A stretch of 64,000 nucleotides of DNA from Pisaster brevispinus (Eukaryota > Echinodermata > Asteroidea > Forcipulatida > Asteriidae): contig JAMKCF010000015.1 of the NCBI GenBank assembly GCA_023634235.1, forward strand, positions 3,759,698-3,823,697, read 5' to 3'. This document shows, in pieces, positions 57,101 to 64,000 of this stretch. The stretch's first letter is position 1. Every line of letters starts with the position of its first letter. The notes under the pieces were generated by a model. That model saw only the letters and a program-made list of their open reading frames with translations. It searched no databases and was not told the DNA's origin. The translations under genes were made by a program, and so were the position numbers.

Positions 57101-60100
57101 GTGCCCAGCTCTTTAAATGCGTTTGTTTCTTCTTTCTGTACCATCATCACAACGCCATCGGTATTGTATGGAAGTTGTATAAAATATAAAAAATTGGGAA
57201 GAGCAAAGAGGGACAACAACACATATACGTCATTACTGTGACACAACACCGAACCCCTGAGGGAAATCGCCTCATGGGCAACTCTGGAAGAAAAAAAATT
57301 AGAGGTTTGTGGAATTTTTTGATTGACTGTTTGAGGGTTGAGGAACATGGGTGGCCATTTTGTATTGGGAATGCTGTGTGTGCCCTGCCCTTAAAAACGA
57401 ATCTTTATGTAACATTTAAAAAAAGAAATCGTGAAGGTTAATTATAAAGTCTCAAGATTGAATCTCCAAGTTTGGTGTCAAAAAGGTTAAATTCACTATA
57501 CAGGTAGTATATTCTCTGTTAAAGAAACATTTCGATTTTAAGCCGTCAACCGAATGTTTAGAGAAAACAAGCCGTGGTTTAGAGCAAAAAAAAGTATATA
57601 AAAAGAAATTTGTTAAGGAACAAACAAGAAGGTCCTGACAAAGAAATGTCTAAGAAGCTTTGAAGATGTCAATTGAAAACAACAAGTGAGACGAGAGATC
57701 ATTGGGGCTTTGTTTGTTTTGGAGATTGGGTTACCAGTTACTTCAGAGAGGAGGAAGCTGATTTATGGTAGTAAAGAAAAGATCCAAGATGCTGATACAG
57801 ATACTAACATGAAATAAGTTTGGGGTTAAACAAAGAAACAAATTTACTAGAGTGGGACTTGAACCTGCAACCTCCCAATTGACATGCAAGTGCTCTACCA
57901 ACTGAGCAATCTAGCCGTAATGTTGGCGGTCTCCCAATTTTTGTCAATATATTTCTTCGTGGGGAGCCAGTCAGAAGCCATTCAACCTGTAAATGCCATG
58001 TAACCAGGGATCACACCCAAGTTTGTGATACAACCTGGGACGCGGCAGTGGGAGGGATCACCTTAAGGAGGGATGTGACTTAAGAAATACTTTATATACT
58101 TCCCATGGATCTACCATGTTTTTTGACCTCATTTAAAAAAAATCTAGTTTAGTTAACTTATGGACCTTTTCGAGAAGTGACCCTATGAGAAGTCAATTAC
58201 TTGAACAGATGAAAAATAATGAATGAATAATAATAATGATTAAAAAATAATAATATCATGAAAAAGGCAAGAACTTTGGTGAGCGAATTCCAACAAACGA
58301 TGGATTAATAATGGCTTAGTGTTAGTGGTCTGCAAAGTTAAACACCATTCACACATGAACATGACTTTTGTTTTTGTTTTGTTTTTGGCAAAATTAAATA
58401 ATGAATGAGCTTACATGACGAACTTGTAAATTGCGTTATACCCTAAAAAAAATATGTGAAACTACATGGCTTTGAGCACACACAATAGGTTCCCAACAAA
58501 AAGTGGAACACCTCATGTCCAGACCTCGGCCAATCAAAGTCACTCTTCCTTGGTTTGTTTGCTCTTCCCCTGGAGGTTTGACCAATCAGGGCGCGGTTTA
58601 CATGCAGAGTACTTGGAGGATTGGGGGGGGGGGGACTACACTACCATAGCGGCTGTTTTGTTTTTACTTACATAGAACAACATAGTGGCTATTCTATTGC
58701 CCACTTCATAGGCATTGGGTCTCTGAAAGTGAAATTAGAAGACAACACAGAACAATAGAAGCTGGTCTGGGAAAAAAATCACCTCGCTAAAATTCTCTAC
58801 TAAACACTCGGTATTTCAAAATATCTCAAGATAATTTTACTGTTACTAAATGTGCATAATGTTTTTCTTAAGTCAACTTAGGAAATATTCGGGAGAAAAA
58901 TTGCTGAGAAAAAGGGCGGAAACTACATATGTATGGATCTTAATTTGAGGGAAGGATGTTGAAAGGATGGCACTCCCAACTTCAAGCAACTTCTGAAGTT
59001 ACATATTTCAAGGAGCTTCCTGGAAAAGTATCATAGGAACCACAGAAGAATTTGTTTCCATATCTAGAAAGAATAACAGCTTCTTCTTTTTTACCCGACA
59101 GACCTCAGTAAAACCAAAGTTCACCCAAATGTCTGAAATTTCACATCCCCGAAAAACACTTGTATAAACGCTCAGAATAAACTAGTTTTTCATTTACAAG
59201 CTCTAATCAAGAAGCGAAAAGTTGTAACGTTTTGACTCACAGATTGCGCCGTGATTTTCTGTCTGTGCTAAAATCTATGGATGAATGGGCATTAACGTTT
59301 TTTTACAGACCATCATTCAGAATCAGCCTTTTTGGGGTTGCAGTGGGGAAGACAGCCATCCAGTTTGCAAAAAAGTTGTATTTTATGCTTTATCATTCAT
59401 TTTTATGTAAAAGAACAAATTTTAAAAATTGGCCAAAATAAAAATAAGTGAGCAGCCCTGTAGCAGGTCTTGCATGCTTACTACAGCATAGAAGCTAAAA
59501 GTTAGTATGCTCAAAGTTTCCAGAAAAGTTTGTCGTTTTTGTCGAAACTTTGTGAAAAAAAAACCCAAAAGAATTAAGCTTTCAGTCTTTGCTTAAATTA
59601 TAATCAAATGCATTTCCAACGAACTAAAAAAGTAGTAATAATCAAATAAATAAAATGTACAGTGCAAAACATAAAACAGTTAAAGCATAGACTTGTAAGT
59701 TATTGTCTACAAATGTAAATTAACATCACAAACATTTACATACGCACAAAGCATCAACCAATCACGGGTTGCAAAACAAAAAGGTGTGGGCGGGGCCAGC
59801 TTTCTGCAGAGTCTCGTGCAAAGTTTGGCTTCAGAGGAATGCGGAAACAGGGGAAGAGCAAACATGGCAAGGAAGCGTGGAAATAAGACAAGCGTGGGGA
59901 AAGAGAAGTATAACAAGGAAATGGTTAAAAAATCAAGGTATCAACTCAGTCAATTATATGAAGGTACAACAGTGGTTTAAGGAAACCGTTTCATTTTAAA
60001 AAAGAATCGAAAAGCTCCCATGAGATTCAATTACACGGTACCCTTCCCAGGTGTATTTACTCAGCACTCGACACCCCCTGACAAAACTAAAAATCCCTTT

Positions 60101-63100
60101 TGAACACACTGCAAAGATTCCATTTCCAACAGAATTTTCTTTTACCTGCAGATGTCTCTGAGCACTGTATTTACAGCTATGTGAGCAACAAACTTGTATA
60201 ATGACAGATGGCCATAGTGATAATCAAATCAAATTTTAGTGATAATAAAATCAAATCAGAGTAAAATGTTTAATATGTCCAGAGCTGCCGTCATTTGCAT
60301 CTTGCAATCGGGGAGATTTTGTACAACAATCAGAGAGATATTGTGAGTTACATTCAAATATAATCAGAGAGATTTTCAAATTTGTTCATCAAAACATGGA
60401 AAGATTAGTTTATTTTCGGCGAACTTTCTTCAGAATCAGAGAGAGTTGGCAGCTCTGTGTGTGTTTTTTTGCCTCAACTTTTTCCGAAAACATGGCAGTA
60501 AGGGTATTTTTGAGTTCTTTGAATTTTGTTGAGTTCTTTCCCTGCAGAGAGCAGAGAAACATTTTACCAACATTACATCGAGATAGCTTTTGCTTCATAA
60601 CTTGAATGCCTTGGATGAAGCCTTGTAGCCCATGTTAGTGCTCCCAATGAAAAGTAAATACACTCAAGAGTACGTTTTAAGGTTTGAGGGGGGAAAAAAC
60701 CCAATGTTGTACCTTTTTTCTGAGAAAATTATACAGTGTAGTAAGTAATAAGTTTAATACAAATTAAGATCATTTAATTATAAAGAAAACCAAGAATAGA
60801 ATGTTATTCTCAAATCAAACATACGAATTTGGGAAAAGTACATGTACATTGCTGCTCTGATGACAGTGAAGTCACAGCTTCTATTTTCTTTAGGAAAATT
60901 CTGCTAAAATAAAAAATGCAATCGAAAAACGTACGATAAATCAAGGATGGATATTAACTTTTGAATGAATCTGTGACTATGAAGGACTTAGAATTCTCTA
61001 GATTAAGAATGAATGATTGATAAACAAAATGAAACCCAAACATTTTTGTTGATGAAATTCATCTCAAATGCAGCACTCGGAGTTATTCTAATCATGAATT
61101 GATATGGTTTTAATCATGAAAAATTATTTGATAAAATGTCTGATATCTCTCTATATTTATTTTCACAACGATGTGGAGGAATAATGTAGTGTTCACTCAT
61201 GGTGTTTTTTGAAAAATTATTTTGGAGAAAATAATAAATGACTGAACTAAAAGAATTGATAACTGCTCTACAAGAATTGCATCACGACGGATACACTACA
61301 ACGGAAATGTGCATCAACAGCTACAATGTAATGCTTGGTGCAAAACAGGAAGATGGGCATGCACAAGATGCTGTTTGAAGGAGAAATGTCTAGATTCATA
61401 CTCTTTTTTTTTAGGAAGAAGTATTGAAGTCCTTTGAAATGTGAGGTTTTTTTTAGTGAAAAGCCTTAAATGTTAAACAGGCTTAATTTCAAGGAATGGG
61501 CTGTTTATCTTGGGGGCTGGTCAAACTGCCTTTTCACCTCAGAATGAATGACAGTGTCATAATTATTGAGAGATTGGAAGTAGTCCGAAGTAAAATCATT
61601 GTAAAATTATCCACAAATTCTCAGTGAAAATAAAGGTAGAAAAAAACATTTTTAAATGTTGTGGCACTGTTCTTGCAAAAAAAATGTTTTTCTTCCCAAA
61701 ACATACACTGCTAAAAATTGTACTCCTGAAATAATAAAACTCTTTATTTCAAGAAAACTGTTCTTGTGTCACTCCTAAAAAAACAAATTAGAAACATTTT
61801 CTAGGGGGCGACACAAGAAGGCTCTTCTTGGAATAAGATTGTTTTTCTTACTCTAAGAACACCATTTCTAGCAGTGTACAAACAGACTGTGTTACGATCC
61901 TTGTGCAATTCCCCCCTATGCAAACTTAAGGCCTTCTTTGTAGACATTAAGAATGCAAAATATTTTTTAACAGGAGTGATCCATATGCAAGTTGAGTTTG
62001 GAACGAGATTCAGGTTAATGGTTACGTCATGCACAATCTATTTTAAGCATGCTTCTATTTAAAACAATTTAAACAAATTCAACCACGCAAGAAATAATGG
62101 CTTGAAACTCACCCTTGCAAAGTCAAAATGTGGCTCATAGTGACCCCCAATACCATAGTTTACGACCTGTGGGGAAAAAAAGAAGAAGAGATATTTAGCT
62201 CGTCGCCATATACTTCTCTACAGGTTTCTTCAGGTCACTTGTCTCCTTGTGTTGTCATGACCAAAAGGTCAATAATGATATCAAATAAAGTTAGCTGGAG
62301 GGGTAACTGTGTGCCTTCTAAACAAATAGTTTTGAATTTCAACACCCCCACTGTTTCACTATATTTTTGTTGTTGAGTTTTTAACAACGCACCCCAGTGG
62401 TTTGGTAACAAAAGGGTTAACCTAATGTCTAACTGTGACCGTCTCATACAAATTGAAGAAAAGCGACTCCATTTCTAGATGTATTAAAAACAAGGCAATT
62501 ATGTCGGGCACCCTGACCTGTAATTCTTCGGCTGTTTTGAGTTCTAATCCAGAGTAGTCTGATACCCTTTGCCTGATCACTGCCACCACAGGGTCTAGTT
62601 CCTCCCTCAGCCATGCACTCTTACTGATGCGGTAGTCAGCGTACTCCAGTTTACCAGTGACAGAATTCTGAATAGTGGCTCGGTTTAGCTACGATACAAA
62701 ATGAAAATAGGTAAAGCAATTGACATGGTTGTGAGGCCGTGTCTCTAAGAGTTCCAGAGGGGGGTGGGGGGGGGGGCAACGGTAGAAAAGGGCAAATTGC
62801 AGCATATTTTGCCAAGGAGAAAATCAAAGAATTAGCATGACTCAAAAATGTAAAGGTTATTCTCATCAAGCCCTTCTGGGGAAAAAGTGGATGTGACAAA
62901 AGTATGAAGATTTTAAAGATCTTCAGTTGCCAACACTGGAAGCTCACTAAGTGAACAAAATCATCCAAATCCTAACTCTTAAGCTTAATGAATGTGAACA
63001 AATCCCCAGATTAAAACTTGGGGTGGTGGGAAAGACAATGGTTGGGCCAAAAATTAATGGGCGTATGATACCTATCTGAGTAGGATTTAATTTGAAGCAG

Positions 63101-63515
63101 TTTTGACAGCACGAGAACAGGTGTGAACCAAATTAACTTTATGCCAAACAAAAACAAACTGGGCTTTTTAAATTGTTATTATTATTATCGTTTTTATTTA
63201 TATTGTAATTTATACAAGGAAATAACATACAGGCAGTTAAATACGATAACACTCTTATTAAGACGCAAGGAAATTCGCCCTGTGAGAGCGCCCTCATAGA
63301 GTAAAAAAATTCGGCCAATTGCATTTGCTAGCTATACTCACTCGAGGGGCCGCAAGTTTTTTAACTTTTTTGATTTCATAATCTGATAGGATGTCATGAT
63401 AGATGATGAGCCTTGGATGATCGAAGACGACCTCCTCCTTGGCCGGGCGGAGGATCAGGCGTGGGTTGTTGTAGTTATTGAAACGACACTTCAGGATGCG
63501 ACGGTTCTTTGGAGG
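54139..63515 (-). CDS. P4HA: Prolyl 4-hydroxylase alpha subunit, C-terminal part
   Basis: Exons in reading order: 63515-63342, 62688-62518, 62166-62113, then either 58722-58672 or 57135-57070, then 55205-55137, 54610-54514 and 54215-54139. All sites are GT-AG and phases agree. This is the 2-oxoglutarate/iron dioxygenase domain that hydroxylates prolines in procollagen inside the endoplasmic reticulum, working with protein disulfide isomerase. VVNYGIGGHYEPHFDFAR holds the iron-binding HxD. TRHAACPVLAGSKW holds the distal iron histidine and the lysine that binds 2-oxoglutarate. VSNIWIHEHGQEFRRKC is the typical end. All catalytic residues are present. Signal peptide, dimerisation and peptide-binding regions lie beyond base 64000. 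It could be P4HA1- or P4HA2-like; invertebrates often have a common ancestor of both. Confidence 0.92.
54337..54430. repeat. Fragment of the ATTTCATAGAGCTGCTTA family
   Basis: AAATTTCATGGCTCTGCTTACC, GTAAGCAAAGAATCG and GAAGCAGGGAATTCCGC match 39676-39740. It is truncated at the right and lies in the last P4HA intron. Confidence 0.7.
54957..55045 (-). repeat. tRNA-derived SINE piece
   Basis: On the minus strand CTCGTTGGTCTAGTTAGTAAG (A-box region) is followed by TGTTCGAATCCCACCCGAG (B box). The end pairs imperfectly with CTCGGGCAATC. A poly-A run sits next to it on the plus strand. It lies in a P4HA intron and is probably a SINE head rather than a tRNA gene. Confidence 0.55.
55733..55985 (-). 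repeat. Possible SINE/LINE tail with (AAT)n
   Basis: A run of AAT at 55734-55757 is followed by TATATAGCGCATTTTAC and AATGCGCTTTACA. These words are typical of the 3' ends of marine-animal retroposons read on the minus strand. The limits are uncertain. Confidence 0.45.
57070..57135 (-). CDS. P4HA: P4HA alternative exon, longer form
   Basis: This exon has 22 codons in phase 0, between a CTGTACAG... acceptor and a GTAAGT donor. It reads KEETNAFKELGTGNRIATML and ends FY. It matches the KELGTGNR type of alternative exon known from vertebrate P4HA genes. Its last ten residues are the same as those of the exon at 58672-58722. Confidence 0.88.
57838..57925 (-). repeat. tRNA-derived SINE head
   Basis: On the minus strand ATTGCTCAGTTGGTAGAGC is a good A box and GGTTCAAGTCCCACTC a good B box, 35-40 bases apart. 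The ends pair partly (CTAGA with CTAGT), so a tRNA origin is clear. It lies in a P4HA intron. Confidence 0.6.
58672..58722 (-). CDS. P4HA: P4HA alternative exon, shorter form
   Basis: This exon has 17 codons in phase 0, with a CTTTCAG acceptor and a GTAAGT donor. It reads RPNAYEVGNRIATMLFY. It aligns with the longer exon at 57070-57135 through GNRIATMLFY and, like it, keeps the frame when joined to the exons on either side. Confidence 0.88.
61704..61878. mobile_element. MITE with CACTGCTA ends
   Basis: TACACTGCTAAAAATTGTACTC at the left is matched by the inverse of AACACCATTTCTAGCAGTG at the right. The interior has CTTGTGTC and GACACAAG arms. It lies in the P4HA intron between the HxD exon and the short alternative exon. 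Confidence 0.7.
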
Positions 63516-64000
63516 CTAAAAACGAGAGAATAACGAGAGCAGGCATGTGTTAGACGTTTATATACAAAACATTAACGCACTCTTGACCTTTGCACCAAGT
63601 CTTGATAGTCACACAACCACTAAGTGGCTACAAAGCAAAATGTGTTACAAATTGTACAGGATTGAAAATAATGTATTTCAATTTGTAGGGGGTTAAGATA
63701 AGACACAATCTGACCAACAAAAAAGGATGTCAATTATTCTCCCTGGATTGTTTCTGGTGCTCACATCTTAAAGAAAAAGAAGGTCTCATTTTGTTATACT
63801 GTCAGCTTTGTTTTAAACGTTAAGGAAATTTGGAAAGAGATTTCAACACTTTTTAAGGTTAAACAGTTAACTCGTTGAGCTTCCTAACCTTAGTGCCAGG
63901 GATGTGAAAGGCTGTTGAAAAAAAAACCCTGAGCTGTGAGCGCAAAGCTCGAAGCCTACTTACATGCATTTATCTTTTGTTTTAAAAGCCCTAATCTGCA
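63516..64000 (-). other. P4HA: P4HA intron running off the window
   Basis: The sequence upstream of the 63342-63515 exon shows no further coding exon before the window ends. The first coding half of the gene must lie at higher coordinates. Confidence 0.7.

Noticed and set aside
57838..57925. A functional tRNA gene on the minus strand
   Set aside because: A and B boxes are good, but the anticodon arm and acceptor stem pair poorly; a SINE head is more likely.
1..64000. CRISPR arrays, rRNA genes or bacterial operons
   Set aside because: None is visible; gene structure, introns and repeats are all eukaryotic.

Overview
The window is eukaryotic and AT-rich. It has long introns, GT-AG splice sites, AATAAA signals and many short inverted-repeat elements. 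The mix suggests a marine deuterostome invertebrate, most likely an echinoderm: a BEL/Pao retrotransposon, tRNA-like SINE pieces, and a repeat whose ends read like CAATTTCATAGAGCTGCTTA. No database was searched, so the organism is an inference from protein and repeat style.

Layout. Bases 1-4819 hold no gene I can defend; they carry an AACGTTG-rich repeat, a small MITE at 3207-3387 and a 42-bp minisatellite at 3754-3952. Bases 4820-11351 are one BEL/Pao element on the minus strand, flanked by ATGCA target duplications, with an abnormal right end. Bases 11357-14650 are repeats. A two-exon gene for a very small SAM-domain protein is at 14706-15809 (+), followed by tandem duplications and more MITEs up to about 20.3 kb. 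A complete nine-exon cytochrome P450 (509 aa) runs 20658-30698 (+).

A head-to-head pair follows: a C2orf81 (DUF4639) homologue on the minus strand (40257 down to 32653, nine coding exons, about 500 aa) and ENKD1 on the plus strand (42505-46736, six coding exons, 317 aa). They share an intergenic region with YY1-like and NRF1-like motifs. Both belong to families linked to cilia, centrioles or sperm in other animals, so shared control is a reasonable guess. Bases 46753-54138 are mostly repeats, including the 3' end of a LINE and a nested palindromic MITE.

The last 10 kb (63515 down to 54139, minus strand) encode the catalytic C-terminal part of a collagen prolyl 4-hydroxylase alpha subunit. 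It has two alternative exons in the position where vertebrate P4HA genes carry mutually exclusive exons. The N-terminal exons lie beyond base 64000.

The host genes do not form one pathway. The points most worth a second look are the foldback end of the BEL element, the alternative P4HA exons, the altered I-helix of the P450 and the divergent C2orf81/ENKD1 pair.
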